Source: Natronosporangium sp035305625 (GTDB lineage Bacteria > Actinomycetota > Actinomycetes > Mycobacteriales > Micromonosporaceae). Taken from it: a DNA stretch of 64,000 nt. Made by a program: the position numbers and the translations under genes. Each line of letters opens with the position of its first letter. Position 1 is the first letter of the stretch. The notes under the pieces were generated by a model. The model saw only the letters and a list, made by a program, of their open reading frames with translations, was not told where the DNA came from and made no database searches. Location: the NCBI GenBank assembly GCA_963809545.1, contig CAWEKD010000009.1, positions 310,001-374,000 of the forward strand, read 5' to 3'. Positions 53,473-62,309 of this stretch are shown here, in pieces.

Positions 53473-55245
53473 ATGCCGCAGCTGCGCCTTGCGCTCGCCC
53501 AGGTAGACCCGACCGTCGGCGACATCGCCGGTAACGCCGCCTTGGTTCGGCGCTGGAGCGCCCAGGCCGCCGAGGCCGGCGCCCATGTAGTGGCGTTCCC
53601 CGAACTGATGCTGACCGGCTACCCGGTGGAGGATCTGGTTTTCCGGGAATCGTTCGTGGCGGCCTCCCGCGCCGCTCTGACCCGGTTGGCCGCTGATCTG
53701 GCCACCGACGGTCTGGGGGAATTGGTGGTGCTGGTGGGGTACGTGGACGCCGATGGTCCGGCGCGACTGCAGGCGGACGCGCATCCGACCACCGGCCCCC
53801 GCAACGCGTTAGCGGCGCTGCACCGGGGACAGGTGGTGGCGCGGTACTTCAAGCACCACCTGCCCAACTACGGAGTGTTCGACGAAGATCGCTACTTCGT
53901 GCCCGGTGACACGCTGACGGTGCTGCGGCTCGGACCGCCCCAGGACCCGGTGGACGTGGGCCTGACCATCTGCGAGGACCTGTGGCAGGCCGGGGGGCCG
54001 TTCGCGGTCGCCCGGCAGGCCGGGGTGGGGTTGGTCATCACGGTCAACGGCTCCCCGTACGAGCTGAACAAGGATGACGTACGGCTGCCGCTGCTGGCCC
54101 GCCGGGCCCGGGAGGCCGGCGCGGCCGTGGCGTACGTGAATATGATCGGCGGCCAGGACGAACTGGTGTTCGACGGCGACTCGATGATCGTGGACGCGGA
54201 GGGGGCGTTACTGGCTCGCGCCGGGCAGTTCACCGAGCAGCTACTGGTGCACGACCTGCTGCTGCCGGCGGCGGAGTCGCCGGCCCCGACGCCGGCGTCC
54301 CCGACCGAATCGGGTGGGATGGCGGTGGCGCGGGTGGAGTTGCCGGTGGCGCTGCCGGTCCCCGCCACCCCGGTCACCGGCGGGGTGGCCGCCCGGCTGG
54401 AGCCGGAGGCCGAGGTGTGGCAGGCGCTGGTGTTGGCGCTGCGCGACTACGTGCGGAAGAACCGGTTCGGTTCGGTGGTGCTGGGGTTGTCCGGTGGGAT
54501 CGACTCCAGTGTGGTGGCGGCGATCGCGGTGGACGCGCTCGGACCGCACCGGGTGGTGGGGGTGTCGATGCCCAGCCAGCACAGCTCCGACCACTCCCGG
54601 CAGGACGCCGCCGAGCTGGCCAAGCGCACCGGGCTGGACTTTCGCACCGAACCGATCCAGCCGATGGTGGACGCGTTCCTCGCCAACATGTCGCTGTCCG
54701 GGATCGCGGTGGAGAACTTGCAGGCCCGGGTGCGTGGGGTGATCCTGATGGCCCTGTCCAACCAGGAGGGTCACCTGGTGTTGACCACCAGCAACAAGAG
54801 CGAGCTGGCGGTCGGTTACTCCACGTTGTACGGCGACTCGGTGGGGGGGTTCAACCCGCTCAAGGATGTGCCGAAGACGTGGGTATGGCGGCTGGCGCGC
54901 TGGCGCAACCGGGCCGCGGAGGAGGCGGGGCAGCTGCCGCCGATCCCGCAACGGTCGATCACCAAACCGCCCAGCGCGGAGCTGCGCCCGGGGCAGCAGG
55001 ACACCGATTCCCTACCGGCGTACGAGGAGCTGGACGCGCTGCTGGCCGACTACATCGACCGGGACCTGGGTCGGGACCGGCTGGTGGCCGCGGGCCACGA
55101 TCCGGCAACGGTGGACCGGGTACTGCGGATGGTGGATCTGGCTGAATACAAGCGGCGGCAGTCCGCGCCCGGGCCGAAGATCTCGTTCAAGGCGTTCGGC
55201 CGAGACCGCCGACTGCCGATCACCAACCGGGCGGTCGGGGTGTGA
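53473..55245 (+). CDS. nadE: Glutamine-dependent NAD+ synthetase NadE
   Basis: 590 residues from ATG at 53473. Nitrilase-type glutaminase domain with the Glu-Lys-Cys triad: Glu in FPELMLTGYPVEDL, Lys in YFKHHLPNYGVFDE, Cys in LTICEDLWQ. The synthetase domain begins with the ATP motif GLSGGIDSSVVAAIA and continues with LTTSNKSELAVGYSTLYGD. It makes NAD+ from deamido-NAD+, ATP and glutamine. GATGAT seven bases before the start may be a -10 of a leaderless transcript. Confidence 0.95.
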   Translation: MPQLRLALAQVDPTVGDIAGNAALVRRWSAQAAEAGAHVVAFPELMLTGYPVEDLVFRESFVAASRAALTRLAADLATDGLGELVVLVGYVDADGPARLQADAHPTTGPRNALAALHRGQVVARYFKHHLPNYGVFDEDRYFVPGDTLTVLRLGPPQDPVDVGLTICEDLWQAGGPFAVARQAGVGLVITVNGSPYELNKDDVRLPLLARRAREAGAAVAYVNMIGGQDELVFDGDSMIVDAEGALLARAGQFTEQLLVHDLLLPAAESPAPTPASPTESGGMAVARVELPVALPVPATPVTGGVAARLEPEAEVWQALVLALRDYVRKNRFGSVVLGLSGGIDSSVVAAIAVDALGPHRVVGVSMPSQHSSDHSRQDAAELAKRTGLDFRTEPIQPMVDAFLANMSLSGIAVENLQARVRGVILMALSNQEGHLVLTTSNKSELAVGYSTLYGDSVGGFNPLKDVPKTWVWRLARWRNRAAEEAGQLPPIPQRSITKPPSAELRPGQQDTDSLPAYEELDALLADYIDRDLGRDRLVAAGHDPATVDRVLRMVDLAEYKRRQSAPGPKISFKAFGRDRRLPITNRAVGV

Positions 55246-55353
55246 CATCTTCCACCCCCGCTGTTCCTCGCCGGCGCCTCGGTGCGACGATCAGCGCGCA
55301 ACGAACGGCCCGGGGACCGTCTCACCGACGGCCTCGAGGGAAGGGAGAAAGCC

Positions 55354-56157
55354 ATGTCCGTGACCCGGATACGCACCCGTGACCTGCAGCAGTTCAAGGA
55401 GCGCGGCGAAAAGTGGCCGATGCTCACGTCGTACGACCAGTACACTGCCGCGATCTTCGACCAGGCTGGTATTCCGGTGCTGTTGGTGGGCGACTCGGCC
55501 GCCAACAACGTGTACGGCCACTCCACCACCCTGCCGGTGACCGTGGAGGAGCTGCTGCCGCTGACCCGAGCGGTGGTGAGCGCTACCAGCCGGGCGATGG
55601 TGGTGGCTGACCTGCCGTTCGGCTCCTACGAGGAGGGCCCGGAGGCGGCGTTGCGGACGGCGGTGCGGTTCATGAAGGAGACCGGCTGCCAGGCGGTGAA
55701 GCTGGAGGGCGGGCAGCGGTGCGCCGCCCAGATCGAGATGATCGTGCAGGCCGGTATCCCGGTGATGGGGCACATCGGGTTCACTCCGCAGAGTGAGCAC
55801 CAGCTCGGTGGCTACCGGGTGCAGGGCCGCGGCGACGCGGCCGCACAGGTGCTGGCGGACGCCCGCGCGGTGCAGGAGGCGGGGGCGTTCGCGGTGGTGT
55901 TGGAGATGGTCACCGCGGAGATCGCCAAGCAGGTCACCGAGGAGCTGGCCATCCCCACCATCGGGATCGGCGCCGGCCCGGACACCGACGCGCAGGTGCT
56001 GGTCTGGCAGGACATGGCCGGGCTGAACACCGGGAAGGCGCCCCGGTTCGTGAAGCGGTACGCCGACCTGGCCGGGGTGCTGGCGGACGCGGCCCGCCGA
56101 TACGCCGAGGAGGTACGCACGGGCGCGTTCCCCGCGGCGGAGCACACTTATCACTGA
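55354..56157 (+). CDS. panB: 3-methyl-2-oxobutanoate hydroxymethyltransferase PanB
   Basis: 267 residues, ATG with GGGAGAAAG before it. The family sequence is clear: WPMLTSYDQYTAAIFDQAGI, VGDSAANNVYGHSTTLPVT, ADLPFGSYE, KLEGG, VMGHIGFTPQS and IGIGAGPDTDAQVLVWQDM. It transfers a one-carbon unit from 5,10-methylenetetrahydrofolate to 2-oxoisovalerate, the first step of pantothenate synthesis. The next gene is convergent, with a terminator between. Confidence 0.95.
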   Translation: MSVTRIRTRDLQQFKERGEKWPMLTSYDQYTAAIFDQAGIPVLLVGDSAANNVYGHSTTLPVTVEELLPLTRAVVSATSRAMVVADLPFGSYEEGPEAALRTAVRFMKETGCQAVKLEGGQRCAAQIEMIVQAGIPVMGHIGFTPQSEHQLGGYRVQGRGDAAAQVLADARAVQEAGAFAVVLEMVTAEIAKQVTEELAIPTIGIGAGPDTDAQVLVWQDMAGLNTGKAPRFVKRYADLAGVLADAARRYAEEVRTGAFPAAEHTYH

Positions 56158-56208
56158 GCGCCGCGGAGTCACCTCCACTGAGGCCTGAAACGTCAGGAAG
56201 CTCCGGCG

Positions 56209-56249
56209 AGTGGGGCCGGGTGAGCCACATCGGATCACCCGGCCCCACT
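56209..56249. terminator. Bidirectional terminator between panB and CBS gene
   Basis: A perfect 15-bp inverted repeat (56209-56223 with 56235-56249, arm AGTGGGGCCGGGTGA) with an 11-nt loop lies between convergent genes. No long T-run follows, as is common in high-GC genomes. Confidence 0.75.
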
Positions 56250-56307
56250 ACCGGTTCATTGGAGGGTTGCCGCCGCCGACGAATGCCGGCGCCGGTACAG
56301 GTGGCAG

Positions 56308-56736
56308 TCAGCTGTTCGGCGGTGCCGAGTACACCGACTTGACGAAAGCGGCGACATCCGGTTCCGACAAATGCACCGCCACGTCTGCTTCAGAGATCAT
56401 CCCGACGAGCTGCCGGTTCTCGATCACGGGCAGGCGTCGAATCTTATGGTCGGCTAGCAGTTGGATCACCTCGGACTCGTCCGCGTCGGCGTCCACCCAC
56501 ACCGGTGTGCCATCGGCCAGTTCACTGGCGGTCACGGTGTTGGGATCGCCCCCTTGGGCGATGCACTTCACGACGATGTCCCGGTCGGTGATGATCCCGT
56601 GCAGCCGGTTGTCTTCGCCGCAGATAGGCAGCGCCCCCACGTTGAGGTCACGCATCCGCTGCGCTGCCTGGGTGAGGGTTTCCCGCTCGCCGATGCATTC
56701 GGCGCCCCGGTGCATCATCTCGCGTGCGGTGGTCAT
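56308..56736 (-). CDS. Two-CBS-domain protein
   Basis: 142 residues from ATG at 56736 with GGAAGGAG seven bases before it. It consists only of a CBS pair (Bateman module): first CBS with LNVGALPICGEDNRLHGIITDRDIV, second with HKIRRLPVIENRQLVGMISEADV. CBS pairs bind adenosine nucleotides and often act as energy or redox sensors. No partner domain is fused. Tail SVYSAPPNS is short. Confidence 0.88.
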   Translation of the reverse strand: MTTAREMMHRGAECIGERETLTQAAQRMRDLNVGALPICGEDNRLHGIITDRDIVVKCIAQGGDPNTVTASELADGTPVWVDADADESEVIQLLADHKIRRLPVIENRQLVGMISEADVAVHLSEPDVAAFVKSVYSAPPNS

Positions 56737-56879
56737 AGCTGCTCCTTCCCTCGGCTGAGGTTTCGGTTCCCCGCCCTCCGGGCGGCAAACCCACCGGCCC
56801 CCACCGAGGCGAAGGCGCCTCACCGCACCTTCCGGTCGACGCCCGGTTGCCGGGCGTCGGGGCAGCGATCAGACCGGTA

Positions 56880-57581
56880 TCAGAGGTCGGTGACGCGGAT
56901 CCCGGCGTGCACCTTGTAGCGCCGGTTGATCGCGATCAGGTTGGCGGTCATCGCCTCGACCTGACCGGCGTTCCGCAGTCGGCCGCCGTACACCCCCCGC
57001 ACTCCGGGGATCCGGTTGGCGAGCGCCTGCACCACCGCGACCGCTTCCCGGTCGTCCCCCAGCACCAGTACGTCCAGGTCCACCCGCTCCACCGTCGGAT
57101 CGGCCAGCAGGACCGCGCTGATGTGGTGGAAGGCCCCGCACACGCGCGAGCGTGGCAGCAGCGCCGCCGCCTGCTGGCAGGCGCTGCCCTCCGGCACCGG
57201 TAGCGCGTACGGCCCCTGCTTGTCGAACCCGAGCGGGTTGACGCAGTCAATCACGATCTTGTCGGCGAGCTCGTCGGCGAGCCCGGTCAGGGTCTCGGCG
57301 TGTCCTTCCCACGGCAGCGCCACGATCACCAGATCGGCGGCGCGAGCAGCCTCCCGGTTGTCGGCGCCGATCGGGGCGGTGACCACCCCCGGCAGGGCAG
57401 CCAGCTCCTGGGCAACGGTCTTCCCCCGCTCCGGCGTGCGGGAGCCGATGATGACCCGCTGGCCCGCCCGCGCGAACCGGTAGGCCAGGCCGCGCCCCTG
57501 GTCGCCGGTGCCACCGAGGATGCCGACCACCAGCCCACTGACATCCGGAAGACCACTCCCGTCCAGACCCATGCCGGCCAT
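56880..57581 (-). CDS. npdG: NADPH-dependent F420 reductase family protein
   Basis: 233 residues from ATG at 57581 (57572 is also possible). A Rossmann start LVVGILGGTGDQGRGLAYRFARAGQRVIIGSR matches F420H2:NADP+ oxidoreductases, with VALPWEGHAETL, DCVNPLGFDKQGPYALPV and GAFHHISAVLL further along and GGRLRNAGQVEAMTANLIAINRRYK at the end. It would move hydride between F420H2 and NADP+. The product fits the use of F420 in actinobacteria. Confidence 0.88.
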   Translation of the reverse strand: MAGMGLDGSGLPDVSGLVVGILGGTGDQGRGLAYRFARAGQRVIIGSRTPERGKTVAQELAALPGVVTAPIGADNREAARAADLVIVALPWEGHAETLTGLADELADKIVIDCVNPLGFDKQGPYALPVPEGSACQQAAALLPRSRVCGAFHHISAVLLADPTVERVDLDVLVLGDDREAVAVVQALANRIPGVRGVYGGRLRNAGQVEAMTANLIAINRRYKVHAGIRVTDL

Positions 57582-57734
57582 CTTGGCAGAGTCGCCTCCT
57601 GGCGCCACCGGAGGGCTCCGCGACTTCCGGTATGTGGCGTGGGGCCGCTCCGGTTTAGCGCGGCACGCGGTCGGGAACGATGGGGGCGGCGGAGGAGACG
57701 GCTACGCCGTCCCCACCCACCGAGGAGGACTGGC

Positions 57735-57950
57735 ATGGACCAGGACAAGCTGAAGAACAAGGGCGAAGAGTTCGCGGGCAAGGCCAAGCGGAAAGCCGGA
57801 GAGCACACCGATGACGAGGCGCTTCGGCAGGAAGGCCGTAAGGACGAGGCCATGTCCAAGGGCAAGCAGGCCGGTGACAAGGCCGGCGATGCCGCCCACG
57901 GCGTCATGGAGAACCTGAAGGAAAAGGCCCGCGGGATCTTCAACCGCTGA
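57735..57950 (+). CDS. CsbD-family stress protein
   Basis: 71 residues, ATG with GAGGAGGA before it. Very charged: KLKNKGEEFAGKAKRKAGE and AHGVMENLKEKARGIF with many Lys, Glu and Asp, and no Cys. It matches CsbD-like small proteins that are induced in stress and probably unfolded or helical. Alone on its strand, ended by the hairpin at 57970-57998. Confidence 0.85.
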   Translation: MDQDKLKNKGEEFAGKAKRKAGEHTDDEALRQEGRKDEAMSKGKQAGDKAGDAAHGVMENLKEKARGIFNR

Positions 57951-57969
57951 CAGACTTAACTCACCCGCC

Positions 57970-57998
57970 GGGCGGGTCGGTGCTTCACCGGCCCGCCC
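57970..57998. terminator. Terminator between CsbD and DUF6458 genes
   Basis: 13-bp inverted repeat with one wobble (57970-57982 with 57986-57998) and a three-base loop, between convergent genes. Confidence 0.7.
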
Positions 57999-58071
57999 CT
58001 CGGCTATCTGCTGCCAGGTCCGGCCGGTCAACGTGCGTGGGACGACTGCCGCCAGCTACGACTGCCCGGGA

Positions 58072-58302
58072 CTACATCTGTGGCGGTGGTGGTCCCGTGT
58101 CCTTATGTCGACGCTCAGTGACCACTGTGGCGCTATTGCGTCTTTTGTTCCAGTAATAGAGCGTCAGCACGAGGCCGAGTCCCCCCACCAGCATCAGCAC
58201 CCACCCGGCGGCGGTCAGGTCCAGCCAGTAGAGCTGGTAGTCCACGGCGAATGCCAGTAACGCGCCCAGCGCGATGAGGAAGATGCTGCCCCCGAGGCCC
58301 AT
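58072..58302 (-). CDS. DUF6458-type small membrane protein
   Basis: 76 residues with two membrane helices (GSIFLIALGALLAFAV; GWVLMLVGGLGLVLTLYYW) around the conserved short loop DYQLYWLDLTAAG, and a polar Arg/Pro-rich tail. This pattern fits DUF6458 proteins of actinobacteria, whose function is unknown. Begins 125 bp from the operators of the neighbouring sulfur operon, on the other strand. Confidence 0.78.
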   Translation of the reverse strand: MGLGGSIFLIALGALLAFAVDYQLYWLDLTAAGWVLMLVGGLGLVLTLYYWNKRRNSATVVTERRHKDTGPPPPQM

Positions 58303-58426
58303 ACCGAACTCCCCCTTGTGGGTCGTGGTCGAGGGTCGGTCGCACCGGTATTACCCCCGCCCGGGAGGGGCACACGTAGTCACCGGTGATCATCGCCCGA
58401 CGCCCGACCGACCCCCTTCCCCACTG

Positions 58427-58442
58427 ATACCCCCTGGGGTAT
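58427..58442. promoter_or_regulatory. CsoR/CstR-type operator 1
   Basis: ATACCCCCTGGGGTAT, a nearly perfect G/C-tract palindrome of the kind bound by CsoR/CstR/RcnR proteins (ATA-C tract-G tract-TAT). It lies 42 bp before the MBL/rhodanese start. Confidence 0.8.
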
Positions 58443-58456
58443 GCTGGCAGCGTGAC

Positions 58457-58472
58457 ATACCCAGGGGGGTAT
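58457..58472. promoter_or_regulatory. CsoR/CstR-type operator 2
   Basis: ATACCCAGGGGGGTAT, an imperfect copy of the first operator exactly 30 bp downstream (about three helical turns), which would put both on the same DNA face. Confidence 0.78.
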
Positions 58473-58484
58473 ATGGAGGTGCTC

Positions 58485-59886
58485 ATGCGTGTCTCGGTAT
58501 CGGTGATCGCCACCTCGTCTCTGGGGGACCGCAGCTACCTCGCCAGCGACGGCGAGGTGGCGGTGGTGATCGACCCGCAGCGAGACGTGGACCGGATCCT
58601 CGCCCTAGCCGGGCAGCAGGGGGTGCGGATCACCCACGTAGCGGAGACCCACATCCACAACGACTACGTCTCCGGCGGCCTGGACCTGACCCGCTTGACC
58701 GGGGCGGCGTACCTGGTCAACGCCGCCGACCAGGTGGGGTTCGCCGGACCCCGGTCCGCGACGGTGACCTCGTGCCGGTCTCCGACCGGATGCGGCTACG
58801 GGTGCTGGCCACCCCCGGGCACACCTTCCACCACCTGTCGTACGTGCTGGACGAGCACGCGACGGCGACTGGCACCGGTCGGGGTGTTCACCGGCGGGTC
58901 GCTGCTGTACGGCACCACCGGCCGGACCGGACCTGCTCGGCCGGGAGCACGCCCACACCTGGCCGCCCACCAGCACGCCTCCGCGCGCCGGCTGGCCGAT
59001 CTGCTGCCCGACCGCGCCCAGGTTCTGGCCCACCCACGGCTTCGGCAGCTTCTGCTCCGCCACCCAGGTCGAGGCGGAGGAGTCCACCATCGGTCGGGAG
59101 AAGGCGGTCAACCCGGTCCTGCGGCTGGCCAGCGACGAGTTCATCGCCCGGACCCTGGCCGGGCTGGACGCCTACCCCGCGTACTACGCGCACATGGGGG
59201 TGCGGAACTCCACCGGCCCGGAACCGGTCGACCTGACCCCACCGCAGCGGGCCGACGCCGCCGAGATCCAGCGCCGGATCGCCGCCGGCGAATGGGTGGT
59301 GGACCTGCGCCACCGCACCGCGTACGCGGCCAGCCACGTGGCGGGGACGATCAGCATCGGGCTGAACGGGGCCATGTCCACCTGGCTGGGCTGGCTGATC
59401 GACTGGGGCGCGCCGCTCACGCTCCTGGCCGACGACCCGGAGCAGATCGCCGAGGCGCAGCGGGAGCTGGTCCGGATCGGGATCGACCGGCCCACCGCCG
59501 CGGCCACCGGTGGCCCCGAACAGTGGGTCACCGACCCGACCCAGCTCCGCCACCTGCCCCGGGCCGACTTCGCCACCCTGGCCGCGGTCCAGGCCGGGGA
59601 GGGGCCCGCGGAGCTGCCGGCCCCGGACGTGGTGCTGGACGTCCGCCTGACCAACGAGTGGAACGCCGGGCACCTGGCGGGCGCGGTGCACATCCCGCTG
59701 CCGGAGCTGCGGCAGCGGATGGCCGACCTGCCCCCGGGGGTGGTGTGGGTGCACTGCCGCTCCGGCTACCGGGCCACCATCGCCGCCTCCCTGCTGGCCG
59801 CGGCCGGCCGGCAGGTGGTGCTGGTCGACGACCACGTCGACCAGGCCGCCCGGGCTGGCCTGGAGCTCACCGGCGCCACCGCCTGA
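58485..59886 (+). pseudogene. Persulfide dioxygenase-like MBL hydrolase fused to rhodanese, broken by six indels
   Basis: ATG at 58485 has GGAGGT before it. The frame starts with RSYLASDGEVAVVIDPQRD and the metallo-beta-lactamase motif HVAETHIHNDYVSGG (HxHxD). The frame then changes six times between about 58745 and 59030, but each piece keeps family sequence: DGDLVPVSDRMRLRVLATPGH, GVFTGGSLLYGTTGR, DLLGREHAH, LADLLPDRAQVL, then SFCSATQVEAEEST to the end. A C-terminal rhodanese (VWVHCRSGYRATIAA with active Cys) completes it. Together this is a persulfide dioxygenase-rhodanese fusion. No substitution makes a stop, so sequencing error is more likely than decay. Confidence 0.75.
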
Positions 59887-59960
59887 CCCACTTCCCCACC
59901 TGAACCCTTGTCCCCCTACCGCCCGGCCCGACGGGCCGGGCGGCGACCCTGTGAGGAGTC

Positions 59961-60526
59961 ATGACCGAATCGAGTCCGACCATCGACGTCGCCACCCTGC
60001 GCGCGCTGCGGCAGCGCGGCACCGGCCCCCGGTTGCTGGATGTGCGGACCCGCGGCGAATTCCAGAGCTCCCACATTCCGGGCGCCCACCACGTCCCGCT
60101 GGACGCCCTGAAGGAACGCCGGGAGGAGCTGCGGCAGCAGCTGGACGCGCAGACGGTGCTGGTGTGCCACTCCGGCGCCCGGGCCACCCAGGCCGCCCGG
60201 ATCCTGGCCGAGGCCGGCCTGCCCCACCTGCGGGTACTCGACGGCGGCATGGTGGCCTGGCAGGCCGCCGGCGGCGAGGTGGTCCGCCGCGGCCGACCCA
60301 GGTGGGATCTCGAGCGGCAGGTCCGTCTGGTGGCCGGATCGATCGTGCTGGCCAGCGTGGTCGGTTCGGTGTTCCTGCCCGGCCTGCAGTGGGTGGCCGC
60401 GGCGATCGGCGCCGGATTGACGGTGGCGGCGCTGACCAACACCTGCCTGATGGGCACGCTCCTGGCCAAGCTGCCCTGGAACCGCGGGGTGGCGCGCTGC
60501 GACCTGCCGATCGCCGGCGTGGGTGA
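59961..60526 (+). CDS. Rhodanese-domain protein with C-terminal membrane segment (3' end uncertain)
   Basis: ATG at 59961. Rhodanese domain residues 8-105: LLDVRTRGEFQSSHIPGAHHVPLD, and active-site loop VLVCHSGARATQAA (Cys in CHSGAR). After it, two hydrophobic stretches (LVAGSIVLASVVGSVFLPGL; AAIGAGLTVAALTNTCLMGTLLAKLPW) are the DUF2892-like membrane part common in these proteins. In its own frame the gene would run on to 61481 across the next gene; a single indel near 60490-60505 would let it stop at the TGA at 60524-60526, as given here. It would move sulfane sulfur in the detoxification path. Confidence 0.72.
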
Positions 60527-60540
60527 GAACCGGCCGACTC

Positions 60541-61431
60541 ATGACCGTCACCCTGGCCGCTATCGCCGCCCTGGCGCTGCTGATCGGGCTCAGCCTGGGC
60601 CTGCTCGGCGGCGGCGGGTCGATCCTGGCGGTGCCGCTCCTGGTGTACGTGGCCGGCCTGCCGGCCCGGGAGGCGATCGCCACCTCCCTGCTGGTGGTGG
60701 GAGTGACCAGTGCGGTCGCGCTGATCGCCCACGCCCGGGCCGGCCGGGTGCGGTGGCGTACCGGGCTGTGGTTCGCCGCGGCCAGCATGGTCGGCGCGTA
60801 CGCCGGCGGGCGGCTGGCCGCCTACATACCGGACGTCTGGCTGCTGATCGGGTTCGCGGGCATGATGCTGGCCACCGCGGTGGCGATGCTGCGGGGCCGC
60901 CGCTCGGCGACCCGGGCGGAGAGCAGTCGGCGCCCGGTGGGGTGGGTGCTGGTGGAGGGCGCGGTGGTCGGGTGGGCGACCGGGCTGGTCGGCGCCGGTG
61001 GCGGGTTCCTGGTGGTGCCGGCGCTGGTACTGCGGGCCGGGTTGACCATGCCGGCCGCGGTGGCCACCTCCCTGCTGGTGATCGCGCTGAAGTCGTTCGC
61101 GGGTCTGGCCGGCTACCTGGCCAGTGTCAGCCTGGACTGGCCGCTGGCGTGGACGGTGACCGCCGCGGCGGTGGCCGGCAGCCTACTCGGGGCGCGGTGG
61201 GCCGGCCGGGTGCCGGAGGCGACGCTGCGGCGTGGCTTCGGTGGGTTCGTGCTGGTGATGGGGGCGGTGGTGCTCGCCGGCCAGGCGCCCCCCGCCTGGT
61301 GGAGCACCCCGGCGCCGTGGCTCGGGCTGGGCGCGGCCGGGCTGGCGGTGGCCGGGATCAGCGGCTGGGTCGCCTATACCCGCCGGGGTACCGTGGAGGG
61401 GCGGCGTGGAGAGTCCGCACCGGGGCCGTGA
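60541..61431 (+). CDS. TauE/SafE-type sulfite/sulfur exporter
   Basis: 296 residues from ATG at 60541, with about eight membrane helices in two repeats. Family markers: LGLLGGGGSILAVPLLVYVAG at the start and a repeat copy ATGLVGAGGGFLVVPALVLRAG in the second half, both with LLxxPALV-like order. TSUP proteins carry sulfite, sulfoacetate or thiosulfate outwards or inwards. Lying beside rhodanese and a sulfide-type regulator, export of sulfite or thiosulfate from sulfide oxidation is the best guess. Confidence 0.88.
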   Translation: MTVTLAAIAALALLIGLSLGLLGGGGSILAVPLLVYVAGLPAREAIATSLLVVGVTSAVALIAHARAGRVRWRTGLWFAAASMVGAYAGGRLAAYIPDVWLLIGFAGMMLATAVAMLRGRRSATRAESSRRPVGWVLVEGAVVGWATGLVGAGGGFLVVPALVLRAGLTMPAAVATSLLVIALKSFAGLAGYLASVSLDWPLAWTVTAAAVAGSLLGARWAGRVPEATLRRGFGGFVLVMGAVVLAGQAPPAWWSTPAPWLGLGAAGLAVAGISGWVAYTRRGTVEGRRGESAPGP

Positions 61432-61452
61432 GGAGTCCGCACGGGAGGCAGC

Positions 61453-61719
61453 GTGGAGATCAAGCAGGACGCGGTCAGTGAGGTGGTCACCCGCCTACGT
61501 CGGGCCGAGGGGCAGCTGCGCGGCGTGATCGAAATGCTGGAGAGCGGGCGGGACTGCGCCGAGGTGGTGACCCAGTTGGCGGCGGTCTCCCGGGCACTGG
61601 ACCGCGCCGGCTTCAAGATCATCGCGAGTGGGTTGCGGCAGTGCCTCACCGAGGGCACCGAGGAGGAGCGCACCGTCGACGTGGCGAAACTGGAGAAGCT
61701 GTTCCTGTCGCTCGCCTGA
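61453..61719 (+). CDS. CsoR/CstR-family regulator, persulfide-sensor type
   Basis: 88 residues of the DUF156 helical fold: RLRRAEGQLRGVIEMLESGRDC and FKIIASGLRQCL. Numbered in this protein, Cys35 and Cys64 are kept, but residue 60, the Cu-ligand His in M. tuberculosis CsoR (His61), is Gly. Copper binding is therefore unlikely, and the two Cys fit a CstR-like sensor that reacts with persulfide. With the rhodanese, MBL and TauE genes this suggests a repressor of the operon that binds the two operators at 58427-58472. Confidence 0.85.
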   Translation: MEIKQDAVSEVVTRLRRAEGQLRGVIEMLESGRDCAEVVTQLAAVSRALDRAGFKIIASGLRQCLTEGTEEERTVDVAKLEKLFLSLA

Positions 61720-61740
61720 CCGCATCAGCGCGCCCATACG

Positions 61741-61777
61741 CGCAGGGCCGCCCCCTTGCTCGGGAAGCGGCCCTGCG
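61741..61777. terminator. Terminator after the sulfur operon
   Basis: Perfect 11-bp inverted repeat CGCAGGGCCGC/GCGGCCCTGCG (61741-61751 with 61767-61777) and a 15-nt loop between convergent genes. Confidence 0.75.
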
Positions 61778-61793
61778 TACGGTTTCCCGCGCG

Positions 61794-62264
61794 CTATTGC
61801 TCCACCAGCTCCGCTAGCCGGTCCATGGATTCGCTCGCGCCTTCCTGCATGCCGGACTGCGCCATGCCGTCGCGGTCCTCCACCGATGGGAAGACCGACA
61901 CCGCCGTATACCGGGTCCGGCCACCGTCGATCGGTTCCAGGGTGGCGCTCTCCAGGGAGACGTGCCCGGGCATGGCTTCGTACTCGAAGGTCTGAGCCAG
62001 GCGCTCCGGGGGTGTGACGTCATGGAACACCCCGCGGAAGGTGTACTCGTTGCCTTGCTCGTCGCGGTTGCGGAACCGCCAGCTACCACCGTTTCGCGCA
62101 TCGAGGTGCTCGACGATGGTGTCGTACCGGCGCGGTCCCCACCACCGGGCGATCTTCTCCGGATCGATGAGGGCCTGGAACACCTTCTCCGGTGGAGCGT
62201 TGAAGACTCGTTTGATCACGATATCGTGCCGGCCTGGCTCCACGATGACCTCGGTGTTTCCCAT
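61794..62264 (-). CDS. SRPBCC (AHSA1-type) domain protein
   Basis: 156 residues from ATG at 62264, with AAAGGA before it. The START/AHSA1 fold is seen in DIVIKRVFNAPPEKVFQALIDPEKIARWWGPRRYDT, GGSWRFRNRDEQGNEYTFRGVFHDVTPPERL and FPSVEDRDGMAQSGMQEGASESMDRLAELV. Such proteins bind hydrophobic ligands or activate Hsp90-like chaperones; the ligand here is unknown. Convergent with the sulfur operon. Confidence 0.85.
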   Translation of the reverse strand: MGNTEVIVEPGRHDIVIKRVFNAPPEKVFQALIDPEKIARWWGPRRYDTIVEHLDARNGGSWRFRNRDEQGNEYTFRGVFHDVTPPERLAQTFEYEAMPGHVSLESATLEPIDGGRTRYTAVSVFPSVEDRDGMAQSGMQEGASESMDRLAELVEQ

Positions 62265-62309
62265 CGGTTCGTCCTTTCTGTCCACATCGGAGCTACTTGC
62301 CCTACGATG

